Shown: positions 1-38,499, counted from the stretch's first letter. The stretch: DNA of 64,000 nt from Ridgeia piscesae (GCA_025642075.2 JAODUO010000645.1:77501-141500), one strand, 5' to 3'. Program-made: numbers and translations. The notes: generated by a model not told the origin, from the letters alone.

Positions 1-1300
1 ACATGAAGAGATGAGTGCCACACTCATTGATTGTGTTCACATGAAGAGATGAGTGCCACACTCATGGGTTGTGTTCACATGAAGAAATGAGTGCCCCACT
101 CATGGGTTGTGTTCACGTGAAGAGATGAGTGCCACACTCATGGGTTGTGTTCACATGAAGAGATGAGTGCCACACCCATGGGTTGTGTTCACATGAAGAG
201 ATGAGTGCCACACTCATTGATTGTGTTCACATGAAGAGATGAGTGCCACACTCATGGGTTGTGTTCACATGAAGAGATGAGTGCCCCACTCATGGGGGTT
301 GTGTTCACGTGAAGAGATGAGTGCCACACTCATGGGTTGTGTTCACATGAAGAGATGAGTGCCACACCCATGGGTTGTGTTCACATGAAGAGATGAGTGC
401 CACACCCATGGGTTGTGTTCACATGAAGAGATGAGTGCCACACTCATTGGTTGTGTTCACATGAAGAGATGAGTGCCCCACTCATTGGTTGTGTTCACGT
501 GAAGAGATGAGTGCCACACTCATTGGTTGTGTTCACGTGAAGAGATGAGTGCCACACTCATGGGTTGTGTTCACATGAAGAGATGAGTGCCACACTCATG
601 GGTTGTGTTCACATGAAGAGATGAGTGCCACACTCATTGGTTGTGTTCACATGAAGAGATGAGTGCCACACTCATGGGTTGTGTTCACATGAAGAGATGA
701 GTGCCACACTCATTGGTTGTGTTCACATGAAGAGATGAGTGCCACACTCATGGGTTGTGTTCACATGAAGAGATGAGTGCCACACCCATGGGTTGTGTTC
801 ACATGAAGAGATGAGTGCCACACTCATGGGTTGTGTTCACATGAAGAGATGAGTGCCACACTCATGGTTGTGTTCACGTGAAGAGATGAGTGCCACACTC
901 ATTGATTGTGTTCACATGAAGAGATGAGTGCCACACTCATGGGTTGTGTTCACATGAAGAAATGAGTGCCCCACTCATGGGTTGTGTTCACGTGAAGAGA
1001 TGAGTGCCACACTCATGGGTTGTGTTCACATGAAGAGATGAGTGCCACACTCATTGGTTGTGTTCACATGAAGAGATGAGTGCCACACTCATTGGTTGTG
1101 TTCACATGAAGAGATGAGTGCCACACTCATGGGTTGTGTTCACATGAAGAGATGAGTGCCCCACTCATGGGGGTTGTGTTCACGTGAAGAGATGAGTGCC
1201 ACACTCATGGGTTGTGTTCACATGAAGAGATGAGTGCCACACCCATGGGTTGTGTTCACATGAAGAGATGAGTGCCACACCCATGGGTTGTGTTCACATG
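1..1300. repeat. 38-bp tandem array with an internal hairpin in each copy
   Basis: About 34 head-to-tail copies of a 38-bp unit run from the left edge of the window to about position 1300. Each unit holds ATGAGTG, three bases, then CACTCAT, a perfect 7-bp inverted repeat. Copies differ mainly at CCACAC/CCCCAC/CCACCC and ATTGA/ATGGG. The array lies upstream of the first visible CATSPERG exon, so it is probably intronic. It continues beyond the window. Confidence 0.95.
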
Positions 1301-1436
1301 ACCCCGGGTGTAAGGTTAAGTTAACACTGTTTGAGGTGGTTAAATTGAAGAGACAGTGTAGTGTATTCCTGACTGTTTTACAGCCAACTATTTGTGTCTG
1401 TTGATATGTAACCCTCTGTGGCTTCTTTCACTCCAG

Positions 1437-26278
<24,842 letters not shown>

Positions 26279-26728
26279 CTCATCAAACAGGATGCTCATG
26301 ATAAAGCAAACGGGTCATTATGTAGCTCGTTGGACAGAATTTGTTACAAGTACATTTATTTATACTGTTATGTTGTAAAATTCATCACAGTTGCTAGTAG
26401 CAATAACAGTATGTGATTAGCAATAAGATTTCACTGTGACTAATTTAGTTTAATTTAATTTGTTGTTCTCCTGTTCTTGTCCCTGTCACTAGGGGTGAGG
26501 TTGGCCGTGGTTACTGTCGTCTATTCTTTCCTCTCCTTACTTTTCTCTCACTACATTCTTTATCAACAGTCTCCACCTCCTTCTATCTTTTGCTATTGTT
26601 GTCCATTCTCCTCCCATTCTTTCCAGTTCTCCTTTTACCCTCTACTTTCTGGACATCTGATCTCTTCGCCAATTTTTCATCTCCCATTCTTTCACCTCAC
26701 CAACCTCACCAATTTCTTCTTAAAACTG

Positions 26729-29700
26729 TCCTTCACTCCACCCTCCATTCTCAGTCCGACCATTCTACTCCTATCCACTCTCTTCACTCCACCCTCCATT
26801 CTCAGTTCATCCATTCTACTCCTATCCACTCTCTTCACTCCAACCTCCACTCTCAGTCCATCCATTCTACTCCTATCCGCTCTCTTCACTCCAACCTCCT
26901 CTCTCAGTCCGACCATTCTACTCCTATCCACTCTCTTCACTCCAACCTCCACTCTCAGTCCATCCATTCTACTCCTATCCGCTCTCTTCACTCCAACCTC
27001 CACTCTCAGTCCGTCCATTCTACTCCTATCCACTCTCTTCATCCAACCTCCACTCTCAGTCCGACCATTCTACTCCTATCCGCTCTCTTCACTCCAACCT
27101 CCACTCTCAGTCCATCCATTCTACTCCTATCCGCTCTCTTCACTCCAACCTCCACTCTCAGTCCGTCCATTCTACTCCTATCCACTCTCTTCACTCCAAC
27201 CTCCACTCTCAGTCCGACCATTCTACTCCTATCCGCTCTCTTCACTCCAACCTCCTCTCTCAGTCCGACCATTCTACTCCTATCCACTCTCTTCACTCCA
27301 ACCTCCACTCTCAGTCCGACCATTCTACTCCTATCCACTCTCTTCACTCTAACCTCCACTCTCAGTCCGACCATTCTTCTCCTATCCACTCTCTTCACTC
27401 CTAACCTCCACTCTCAGTCCGACCATTCTACTCCTATCCACTCTCTTCACTCCAACCTCCACTCTCAGTCCGTCCAGTCTTCTCCTATCCACTCTCTTCA
27501 CTCCAACCTCCACTCTCAGTCCGACCATTCTACTCCTATCCACTCTCTTCACTCCAACCTCCACTCTCAGTCCGTCCAGTCTTCTCCTATCCACTCTCTT
27601 CACTCCAACCTACTCCTATCCGACTCTCTTCACTCCAACCTCCACTCTCAGTCCGTCCATTCTTCTCCTATCCACTCTCTTCACTCCAACCTACTCCTAT
27701 CCACTCTCTTCACTCCAACCTCCACTCTCAGTCCGTCCATTCTACTCCTATCCACTCTCTTCACTCCAACCTCCACTCTCAGTCCGTCCATTCTACTCCT
27801 ATCCACTCTCTTCACTCCAACCTCCACTCTCAGTCCGTCCATTTTTATCCCCCCTTTTATCCACTCTCTTCACTCCAACCTCCACTCTCAGTCCGTCCAG
27901 TCTTCTCTATCCACTCTCTTCACTCCAACCTCCACTCTCAGTCCATCCAGTCTTCTCCTATCCACTCTCTTCACTCCAACCTACTCCTATCCGCTCTCTT
28001 CACTCCAACCTCCACTCTCAGTCCGTCCAGTCTTCTCCTATCCACTCTCTTCACTCCAACCTACTCCTATCCACTCTCTTCACTCCAACCTCCACTCTCA
28101 GTCCGACCATTCTACTCCTATCCACTCTCTTCACTCCAACCTCCACTCTCAGTCCGTCCATTCTACTCCTATCCACTCTCTTCACTCCAACCTCCACTCT
28201 CAGTCCGTCCATTCTACTCCTATCCACTCTCTTCACTCCAACCTCCACTCTCAGTCCGTCCAGTCTTCTCCTATCCACTCTCTTCACTCCAACCTACTCC
28301 TATCCGCTCTCTTCACTCCAACCTCCACTCTCAGTCCGTCCAGTCTTCTCATATCCACTCTCTTCACTCCAACCTACTCCTATCCACTCTCTTCACTCCA
28401 ACCTCCACTCTCAGTCCGACCATTCTACTCCTATCCACTCTCTTCACTCCAACCTCCACTCTCAGTCCGTCCATTCTACTCCTATCCACTCTCTTCACTC
28501 CAACCTCCACTCTCAGTCCGTCCATTCTACTCCTATCCACTCTCTTCACTCCAACCTCCACTCTCAGTCCGTCCAGTCTTCTCCTATCCACTCTCTTCAC
28601 TCCAACCTACTCCTATCCACTCTCTTCACTCCAACCTACTCCTATCCACTCTCTTCACTCCAACCTCCACTCTCAGTCCGTCCAGTCTTCTCCTATCCAC
28701 TCTCTTCACTCCAACCTACTCCTATCCACTCTCTTCACTCCAACCTCCACTCTCAGTCCGTCCAGTCTTCTCCTATCCACTCTCTTCACTCCAACCTCCA
28801 CTCTCAGTCCGACCATTCTACTCCTATCCACTCTCTTCACTCCAACCTACTCCTATCCACTCTCTTCACTCCAACCTCCACTCTCAGTCCGTCCAGTCTT
28901 CTCCTATCCACTCTCTTCACTCCAACCTCCACTCTCAGTCCGTACCATTCTACTCCTATCCACTCTCTTCACTCCAACCTCCACTCTCAGTCCGTCCAGT
29001 CTTCTCCTATCCACTCTCTTCACTCCAACCTACTCCTATCCACTCTCTTCACTCCAACCTACTCCTATCCACTCTCTTCACTCCAACCTACTCCTATCCA
29101 CTCTCTTCACTCCAACCTCCACTCTCAGTCCGTCCAGTCTTCTCCTATCCACTCTCTTCACTCCAACCTCCACTCTCAGTCCGACCATTCTACTCCTATC
29201 CACTCTCTTCACTCCAACCTCCACTCTCAGTCCGTCCAGTCTTCTCCTATCCACTCTCTTCACTCCAACCTCCACTCTCAGTCCGTCCAGTCTTCTCCTA
29301 TCCACTCTCTTCACTCCAACCTACTCCTATCCGCTCTCTTCACTCCAACCTCCACTCTCAGTCCGTCCATTCTTCTCCTATCCACTCTCTTCACTCCAAC
29401 CTCACTCTCAGTCCGTCAGTCTTCTCCTATCCACTCTCTTCACTCCAACCTACTCCTATCCACTCTCTTCACTCCAACCTCCACTCTCAGTCCGACCATT
29501 CTACTCCTATCCACTCTCTTCACTCCAACCTCCACTCTCAGTCCGACCATTCTACTCCTATCCGCTCTCTTCACTCCAACCTCCACTCTCAGTCCGTCCA
29601 GTCTTCTATCCACTCTCTTCACTCCAACCTCCACTCTCAGTCCGACCATTCTACTCCTATCCGCTCTCTTCACTCCAGCCTCCACTCTCAGTCCGTCCAG

Positions 29701-30562
29701 TCTTCTCCTATCCACTCTCTTCACTCCAACCTCCACTCTCAGTCCGTCCATTCTACTCCTATCCACTCTCTTCACTCCAACCTCCACTCTCAGTCCGTCC
29801 AGTCTTCTCCTATCCACTCTCTTCACTCCAACCTCCACTCTCAGTCCGTCCAGTCTTCTCCTATCCACTCTCTTCACTCCAACCTCCACTCTCAGTCCGT
29901 CCAGTCTTCGTCCTATCCACTCTCTTCACTCCAACCTACTCCTATCCACCTCTCTTCACTCCAACCTCCACTCTCAGTCCGTCCAGTCTTCTCCTATCCA
30001 CTCTCTTCACTCCAACCTACTCCTATCCACTCTCTTCACTCCAACCTCCACTCTCAGTCCGTCCAGTCTTCTCCTATCCACTCTCTTCACTCCAACCTAC
30101 TCCTATCCACTCTCTTCACTCCAACCTCCACTCTCAGTCCGTCCAGTCTTCTCCTATCCACTCTCTTCACTCCAACCTACTCCTATCCACTCTCTTCACT
30201 CCAACCTCCACTCTCAGTCCGTCCAGTCTTCTCCTATCCACTCTCTTCACTCCAACCTACTCCTATCCACTCTCTTCACTCCAACCTCCACTCTCAGTCC
30301 GTCCAGTCTTCTCCTATCCACTCTCTTCACTCCAACCTACTCCTATCCGCTCTCTTCACTCCAACCTCCACTCTCAGTCCGTCCAGTCTTCTATCCGCTC
30401 TCTTCACTCCAACCTCCACTCTCAGTCCGACCATTCTACTCCTATCCGCTCTCTTCACTCCCACCTCCACTCTCAGTCCGTCCAGTCTACTCCTATCCGC
30501 TCTCTTCACTCCAACCTCCACTCTCAGTCCGACCATTCTACTCCTATCCGCTCTCTTCACTC
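26729..30562 (+). repeat. 51-bp pyrimidine-rich tandem array downstream of CATSPERG
   Basis: About 80-90 units based on a 51-bp repeat (CTCTTCACTCCAACCTCCAC and then CTCAGTCCGTCCATTCTACT...), mixed with short deletion forms (CCAACCTACTCCTATCCACT). The plus strand is strongly pyrimidine-biased. Since 51 is 17 codons, frames stay open for most of the array, including one of 1353 codons at 26590-30651. This is a repeat artefact unless transcript data say otherwise. It may lie in a CATSPERG 3' UTR or be intergenic. Confidence 0.95.
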
Positions 30563-31046
30563 CCACCATCCTTCTTAGCCAGTTGTTTTCACAAACCTGC
30601 ATCTGTTCTTGTTTCTCTGTGTCATCATCTCTAGGCCATACATGTACATAACACATGAGGTGAGCACCTTTCATTTCAGTTTATAAGATATCCGTCTGTC
30701 TATCATCACACCTTCAACTTTCCTTCAAGTGTTTAATATAAGCGTTTAATTTAACTGTGCTTACATTAGAGTAAGTGATGTATGCCTATTGTGTTGTGTA
30801 AAAATGCATTTATTATTGTGTGTGTGTTTGTGTGTGTATGCATGTGTGTGTGCATGTCTGCATATGTGTGACTAAAGATGGTAATGCCCTGTCATGAAGC
30901 CACTACATCTAGCTTTCTCTAGAAGACACACCTATTTGTTAATGGTGATGACAATGTTCATGAAGATGAAAGAATAAAGTTTAATATCATATACAGTGTA
31001 TATATATATGGCCTATATATGTATTTATATACATATATATATATAC

Positions 31047-31085
<39 letters not shown>

Positions 31086-31620
31086 CACTGTGAAACTTAC
31101 TGCCTTAGGTAATCTTTGTTAGGAACAAAGTAACTGGAATTTAGTTGTTCTATTGATTGGCAAGTGTGGTGTACTGTATAAAGAAAATCTTATGTGTCTG
31201 TTGATGCCGTTTTAAAATTGCTAGTATTTACACAATCGGTAGACGATTTGTACCGAATGTACTGAATGTTTAATGTACTATGTGTGATCAAATAAAGGTT
31301 CATGTCTTAAAAATACAACTATGTTTACAAAAAGTCTTGATGTCGTTGAAGAAAGTTTTGGAGCCTTGTCTCTCCCTTCAATAACATAAGTCTGCCCACC
31401 CACCAATGCCACTTCCAGCAATGTAATCAATTTGAAGATGATCCATCAAATCAGTTAGGAAATACCCCGGTAGTCCTGTAATTACATTTCAAAATTTAAA
31501 AGATGAAAGAAGATCAATCAACTCGTATATGCAGTGCATTATGCAGGATAACATTTTTGCCAGTCCCACTTTTTTTGGTGGCTGTTAACTCGAATACATA
31601 CAAGCCAGTTGAGATGTGTC
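30563..31620. other. Intergenic stretch with microsatellites and possible poly(A) signals
   Basis: It holds a GT-rich run (about 30815-30870), a (TA)n run (about 31015-31082) and sense-strand AATAAA at 30973-30978 and 31291-31296. Either AATAAA could end a long CATSPERG transcript. No gene was recognised. Confidence 0.45.
31291..31296 (+). terminator. Possible poly(A) signal AATAAA
   Basis: Canonical hexamer in AT-rich DNA about 5 kb after the CATSPERG stop. Assignment to that gene is a guess. Confidence 0.2.
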
Positions 31621-32170
31621 TTAAAGGGATACTCCAGTCAGTGAGAGGTTCACACTATCAACTTACATATGTATATTATATTTATTGTGCCTGGTAAATG
31701 TGCACAAAGATCATTAATAAACAATAATTATTAGCTATAGTTTAATGGTATCAAAAACATGCTATCTTAGATTCAGGGCGCTGCCATCTTGAGACTTATG
31801 CGCCAGTGACGTAAGCCAAATCGTTTACGTCACTGGCGCATTGTTGAAAAAGGCAAGGATTGGCGGAATCTTCGCTAATAATTGTGATAGTGATGTAGGC
31901 AATCCGCGACGTACTGGATACATCAAATACCATTGGACAGACATAGGATGTTTGAACGTGCATGCGCCAGTGACATAAGCGGTTTATGTCACTGGCGCAT
32001 AAGTCTCAAGATGGCAACGCCCTGAATCCAACATGGAATGTTTCTGGTACAATTATACTATAATTAATTGTTTATTAACGATCTTTATACATACTTACTA
32101 GGCACAACCAATATACTATACAGAGTAAGTAAATGGTGTTAATCTCTCACTGACTGGAGTATCCCTTTAA
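31621..32170. mobile_element. 550-bp foldback MITE with TTAA ends (piggyBac-like)
   Basis: The element starts TTAAAGGGATACTCCAGTCA and ends with the inverse, ...CTGGAGTATCCCTTTAA. The inverted arms are about 235 bp each (31621 to about 31855 and about 31940 to 32170) and match at roughly 85% by eye, including GATTCAGGGCG and GCCATCTTGAGACTTATG blocks. Near the arm tips sit nested palindromes around TGCGCCAGTGAC/GTCACTGGCGCA. TTAA ends and an AGGG tip fit non-autonomous piggyBac-type transposition; there is no transposase. TTAA as target duplication is inference. Confidence 0.85.
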
Positions 32171-32177
32171 GACCTGA

Positions 32178-32365
32178 AACAAACTACAAACACATGTGTG
32201 ACACCCGATTTTCAAGCCATACTAGAAAATATTTCTGATTTTTGGAGACCTTTTTTGCTCCGTCAGTTTTGTACATGTCAACCACCAATCCAGTGATGTT
32301 TCTATCTGTCCACGACGGGTGTTACCCATCAAATGATGGGTGGATGGGTGTCTACCTAAAGATAT
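32178..32365. repeat. Dispersed repeat, copy 1
   Basis: It contains CTACAAACACATGTGTGACACC, later GACCTTTTTTGCTCCGTCA, and a GACGGGTG...GATGGGTGG stretch. The same blocks in the same order occur at about 54380-54530. The family is unidentified. Confidence 0.55.
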
Positions 32366-32777
32366 GAGTATATGGGATACGAGTCATACGACCAAAACTG
32401 CTTAGATATTGTAAGGCAAATGAGTACACCACATTCTACATGTTTAACTCATCACTAAAAGAACTTAGTTCCTCTAGAATGCAAAGAAGCAAACATTAGG
32501 CCTTCATTTACAAAGGTGTTGGGAAGAAATCAGAAAATAACAGGCCAGTGAGTTTGACATAAGTTGTATGCAAGTTGTTAAAAACGTTAATTAGAGATGT
32601 GTAAAAGATAAACTAAAGGAAGTCAGAATGCAGTCACTGATACAGGGGGTAAATTTGTAACTTGGCATGAACAGTGATGATCTCTGCCCCAGTCTGCTCT
32701 CAGACACATGACATATGTCAAGAAGTGTTGGGTTAGTTTGTAGCTCTGACGTAGGTCTCTACCAGCAACCATGTATA

Positions 32778-32880
32778 GGTTCACATGGTACATACTATGT
32801 ACTTTATAGGGTTGCATGGTAGTGATGGTACATACCATGTACCATATAGAGCTGTACAGTACATACCATGTACCATAACT
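32778..32880. repeat. ~30-bp minisatellite, same family as 25.5 kb
   Basis: Three or four copies with TACATACCATGTACCATATA and GAGCTGTACAGT. Confidence 0.8.
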
Positions 32881-33024
32881 TGTTGACAGTTCCATCATTT
32901 CCATGCTCCAATGACAACTTTTGCCTGACCCCATGTATGACTACCCAAATGATTTTGTTTGTGCATCTCTGAGCTTGAACTTTTTAAGGGTATGGATGCT
33001 ATAACAGTTTTTCAATTATTATTA

Positions 33025-33340
33025 TAAAGAGCCATATGCTACATACCATATAGAGCCACACGGTACATACCATGTCCCATATAGAGCCATATGGTACAAA
33101 TGATGTACCCTATATAGCCATATGATACATACTATGTACCATATAGACCAATACAGTAAATACCATGTACCATAATGAGCCATACAGTAAATACCATGTA
33201 CCATAATTATAGAGCCATACAGCAAATACCATGCACCATAATGAGCCATACAGTAAATACCATGTACCATATAGAGCCATACAGTAAATACCATGTACCA
33301 TATAGAGCCATACTGTAAATACCATGTACCATCATGCCCC
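33025..33340. repeat. ~30-bp minisatellite, larger array
   Basis: About ten copies of a unit reading ATACCATGTACCATATAGAG and CCATACAGTAA. Both strands show short open frames rich in Tyr/Met/His/Gly that are repeat artefacts. Confidence 0.9.
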
Positions 33341-34436
33341 TCTTTCCCACAATGAATTATGTATTGAGCAGGACTCTACCAGACAGTCATCCACAACTCT
33401 ACTACAAATCTTTGTTCATCATATTTAATAATCATTATCATCAGTGGTCAGTTATATATACGGACCAAATTATTTATAGCACCCTGGTACTTAAATGACT
33501 TCTGAAACCTCATAAAACAGTACCTAAACTATTAACACCATAAATAATACTGTAATTGATAAATAAGATACATAAACAGGCTTTAGACTTAATATGCTAG
33601 AGATGAAATATACATTAACTTATAAACCTAATATAAACAAAACTCTAACATATGGTGATTTATTTTAAACCAATATTTATTTTACACAATTATTTATTTT
33701 ATATCAACATCAACACAAATGGTGCATTCTGCATGGCTCAATGTTTTCATTTTTACATAAGTGGCCATTATAACCTATTTTGTTCTGGATTGATAATTTA
33801 TCAATTTTCTTTCTCTGCACATGAACCATTTAACTTACCTTGTGAGGGAAATTGGTGAAATTGTCACATCTTGTTTATTAGAAAAAAAACCAGACCTGAT
33901 ACCTCTCAATTCCATCCCAATGTGATGACAGATTTTGAAATATTGGTGCATTCTGCCAATTAATCATCACAGTGTGATATGAGAGACATTGTTAATGGCT
34001 CCAAGCTTAAATGCCAAGTGTAAATTCTTGCAGTCAATCAGTGTGAATATGAGAGCGACTAGCATATATTTATTGATCTAATACAGTAGCATATTCATTA
34101 TTAAATTTTGGTGGACAAACACGTATCTTGTAAATGTTCTCAAAACACTATTCACCCACCACATCAAAATGCAATTTTTAAAGAGACTCGGAAAGTAATG
34201 GTGGACAGGACAGTAATTGTAGTCTGAGGGTATCATACCGCACCAGTGACTTCACCGTACCCAGCAAGACTCCAGTCTGGGACAGCTGCAATGAATGGCT
34301 GAATCCAGCAACAGGGGCACACACAGTCACAGGTCAACACTGCCAGGCCACACACACTGCATCCGTGACCGTGTTACACAGAGCTCTGCATTCAGACTTC
34401 TACGCAAGCTCCATCCTTGACTGGGTTACAAAGAAT
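33341..34436. other. AT-rich intergenic region; probable DMAC2L 3' UTR at its right end
   Basis: No gene was seen in 33.34-34.06 kb. A reverse-strand AATAAA at 34069-34074 would give DMAC2L a 3' UTR of about 360 nt. Confidence 0.4.
34069..34074 (-). terminator. DMAC2L: Possible poly(A) signal of DMAC2L
   Basis: Plus-strand TTTATT is AATAAA on the coding strand, 363 nt past the stop codon. Confidence 0.35.
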
Positions 34437-34575
34437 TCAGCCTCCAGACTTGTCGGGTGCCTCAATGTCCTTGTAGACGATGGTGCAGTCTGGCAGGTCT
34501 CTCCTCAGTGCCTTGTAGCAGCGTTGTCTGTCTCGTATGCCCGGTAGATCATAGAGCAGTAGGCTCTGGAGCAAC
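34437..34575 (-). CDS. DMAC2L: DMAC2L last exon
   Basis: Acceptor CTTCCAG lies just above 34575; enters in phase 2. It encodes LLQSLLLYDLPGIRDRQRCY, then KALRRDLPDCTIVYKDIE and a short unique tail; TGA at 34437-34439. Confidence 0.88.
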
Positions 34576-37500
34576 CTGGAAGCCATAAACAATGTATTCC
34601 TTAACACTGAGTGTTCTTCTGTTTTCATAAAGAAAGTAATGCGATGCTTTGTATGATAAAAATATTTCACTTGACTTGTTGCCTCGTCACTTTTAAGAGG
34701 CAGTTGGAAACTCACTTATTCTCGGCTCTGTATTAAGTGTAGACACCTGTGAGTTTATTTAATTTTTATTATTTATTTATTTTTATTTTACCTATTTATT
34801 ATCTTGTACACGTTTTTACAGTAATTTTACGCAATGCCTTCACACATTTATTATCAATATACCCTTTATTTTAATAATCATCTTTAGCTAACTTATTTAT
34901 ATATCATTTATTACTATTACGTTTATACACATTTTATGTATTATTTTTATACACATTTTATGTATTATCATTTACTTTAAAAAAATTAATATTACTAAAC
35001 TTGCATTACTACTATTCTGCACATATCCAGCTACACATAATAATTATTCATGTACTCACAGCGCCTCCGAATGGATTTTATCTAGATTTATGGCGCTATA
35101 TACATGTTCTTATTATTATATATTCCTTAACACTAAGTGTTCTTCTGTTTTCATAAAGAAAGTAATGCAATGCTTTGGGTAACAAAAATATTTCACTTAA
35201 CTTTTTATATCAACTTGAAATTTGCAATGTACAGTGTATTTCCCTGATGACATCATCAAATTTGCTATTATTTTCAGTTATTTATGCAGGGTTGCAATGG
35301 CAGCCATCATTTTTGTGAAATCTTGCAGTTTGTTTCATACATTAAAAAAACTAAAAATAACTTGAATACGCAACTCAGTGCAGTGACACAGTCATGTTCT
35401 TTACGTGTCCTTGACACAACGTGTGTTAATAAATGCTGGATATGTGACCTGTTCTAACAAAATGAGACACATGTTAAAAAAAGGTTAGTAATACCATCGG
35501 AAAGAATATTTATTAAGCTTTCCTATGGTGCAAAAATTATGGAGCTAGCTCACGCACAGCCAAAGTTATTCGACACTGAACATGCCCGGGGTAGAAAGCT
35601 TCAAACTGAGAAAATCGCATTTGAAGTTAACGGTCACGCAAGTACATGATCGAGTGCGTTGTCATTCCTAATTCAGCTGTTTTGCTTCTATTTCACCTTT
35701 TGATGTATTCTAAACCCCCTCCCAAGTCGCGCTTATTGTCGAAGATATGTCTTGCAAGTTGTTTATTATGGTTATCGCAATATAATCCGAGTATTTAGCA
35801 GGTGTTTCGTTGCGGCAATCCGATCGATTCTACTTGTTTACGGCTAGCGACTGCGCATTGCACATGCGTTCGCAGCTTTAAGCCAATCAGGAGACCGCTA
35901 TCAGCTGTGCCTGACAACTGGTGACGTTTCTTTACAGATAGGTCTCTCAGTTAAACATTCCTATTGGCTAAAATTGACGTCATTGGGGATTTCTTCTAGC
36001 AGATTCAGACAGTGTACATGCTGGGCTTTCCCGTAGTACCAAATATGTCCACCATGCGGCAAGGGAAATGGTAGGTAGTAAAATGTACTAAATACTTGTA
36101 GTAATATAAATGGCAAATATGCATTGACAGTTGCTAGAAAAGACATTAAAGTGTGCTTTGGTGACAAAAAGTCAAAATCGTAAAATATCACTGCAATGTT
36201 TATACGGTGTTTTCTCGAAATCAAGTTTGCTGACATGCGACTCATTTCGTTAGAACAGTTCACATATAATGAGTTAATGCAGTGTAACCAGTGGCAATTG
36301 ATGACTTGTGTAACTGCACTACCTGGATGTGTAGTACCGTAGGATCCCAATTGTTCATGCAAAACATGGGCTCTTAGAATGTTTCAATAACAAAGTAGAT
36401 TATGGCCAGGACGGTCCCCTTATGTGTTGGTGTTATTGAGACTTACGTGAGTTGTCCCAGTGACAAGAGACCATCGTCTGTGACGTCTCCACAACTACTG
36501 ATCTCCAGATGGCGCAGCGAGTCTTTGAGCAGCACCAGACGTTCTATGGCAGCGTCTTCCAGGTAGGCGCAGTGATGTAGTCGCACCTTCTGTAGCTCCT
36601 TCACGTGCTCTGTTCAACACAAACATAGAGCTTACTTCTCGCTGTGTCTGCTGGGGTGGAAATATCTCGGAAGCAGGGTAGAGAAAGACTGGGTAAGATC
36701 ATAAAGAAGGGGGAAAGTGTCACAGACAAGACACAAGACAAATTTGACACACACTACCCAAGATGACTAACAGACGTATGTCAAGATGACACACATCCAC
36801 TGAAGGTGGACTTTGAAACTGAGTAATTCAACGCAGTGGATGTTTTAAAGTGCCAAGGATTAGAACAACACAATATGTTGGTTCATTTGTGCCTTCGGCA
36901 ATCAAAGTGTTTTAACATGAGGATAGGTGGAACTAGAAATGACAATTAATGAATGGATGAGGGTGTATGGGGGTGATCCTAATTGTTTATAAAATATACT
37001 TTTGTGATTTTAATATATTTCAAGTAATGTTTTATAATGTTTATGTCTGTGTGAATATGATTTTTTTTAGTGTGGTATTTACCTTTACATGTTTATATTT
37101 ATATGCGGCACACAAGCAGAACTGTAATTTCTCTGCAGGAATTAAATAAAGTATTCTTACTGTTATAAACTGCTATAGTCTCTTCACTCACTCACTTACT
37201 CACTCTCACTCACTCTCACTCACTCACTCACTCACCGCACCCTTCCAATTGTTGACGACCTTTGCACTGCCCTTGACTATGAGAATGCTAAATCCAGTGG
37301 TTTTAATGCGCCACTAAGCTCGGATGCTGAGTATATTGGCGTCATAGAAGCTACAATTTTGTATATATCTGGGATTTACTAGTTGCAAAATGTTTGTTGA
37401 AAATATTTTTAGTAACTAAGCAGCTGCCTGTCCATAATGATAACCTATATATATAATGCTCATTTTTTAGAAGTCCAGAACGACTATATTTATGCCATGA

Positions 37501-37668
37501 AGCTGTCCATAACAGCCACCTGTCTATAATGACAGTATTACATCTAAGGCATCTACGTAGTTATATTTAAGATATAAAAAATGTATGTCTATTAATCAGA
37601 ACCAATTTAAAAAAACATTATTTGCATGCACATTTCCATAGCATGTTGAATATTAAATATATAAATAT

Positions 37669-37723
<55 letters not shown>

Positions 37724-38499
37724 ATTATTATAAAGTACTGACACTGTATCTAAGCCCAGAACAGAATAATATGGTTTCATTGAAGAAGAAAAGATGAGTG
37801 TTTATTAAAAATAATTTGCATATCACATAAAGTTTAAAGTCTCAGTCAGTCCATTTAACCAACTGAACAAAGCTTTTGGTGCCTACCAAAATGCTCAAAT
37901 CCAATCTCCATCAACTCAGCATCGACTGCATTGATCTCTTCAATCTTGTAGCTGCGGGAGGTGCCAACAGGGGGCAGTGTGTTGTATTCTTTCTCCCACT
38001 TCTCGCTGCCCTTCCAGCGAACGTGTGCACCACAGCGCATGAGCCACTCCGCACACGCTCGGTCGGCCCCAACCTCCTTGATACGCTCCCGGTCCGGTCT
38101 ACAATGATGGCAAGCTTGTTGTGAGTATAACACACACACGCACACACATATATATATGTATATATATATATTATACCGGGGTATATACAGGACTAAAAAT
38201 TTGCCAAACTTTCTACCTGTCCAGTGGACAAGTAACTGGACAAGTAGAACCACAGTTTCACTTGTCTGTATAACAACTCACTTGTCCCACAAAAAAAATC
38301 AATACCTACTTCTCTGTGATGTTTTGCTTGTCCTGGCTGTATACAGGTAAGTGGCTACATAGATAATACGTAGTAGCAATTTTGCTTGTACGGTAGCAAA
38401 TCCTGTTGTCGTGGGCTAACGGACAAGCGCAATTTCAAGCACTTATTATATATACATATATATACTGTATATATCGTTGACAGATAAGTGTAGCTATAT

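Noticed and set aside
1..1300. CRISPR array
   Set aside because: Copies are head-to-tail without variable spacers, and the window is eukaryotic. The same holds for the other arrays.
35961..36362. 133-codon minus-strand frame in a DMAC2L intron
   Set aside because: It has no recognisable domain, and the real DMAC2L exons on either side are joined in phase without it.
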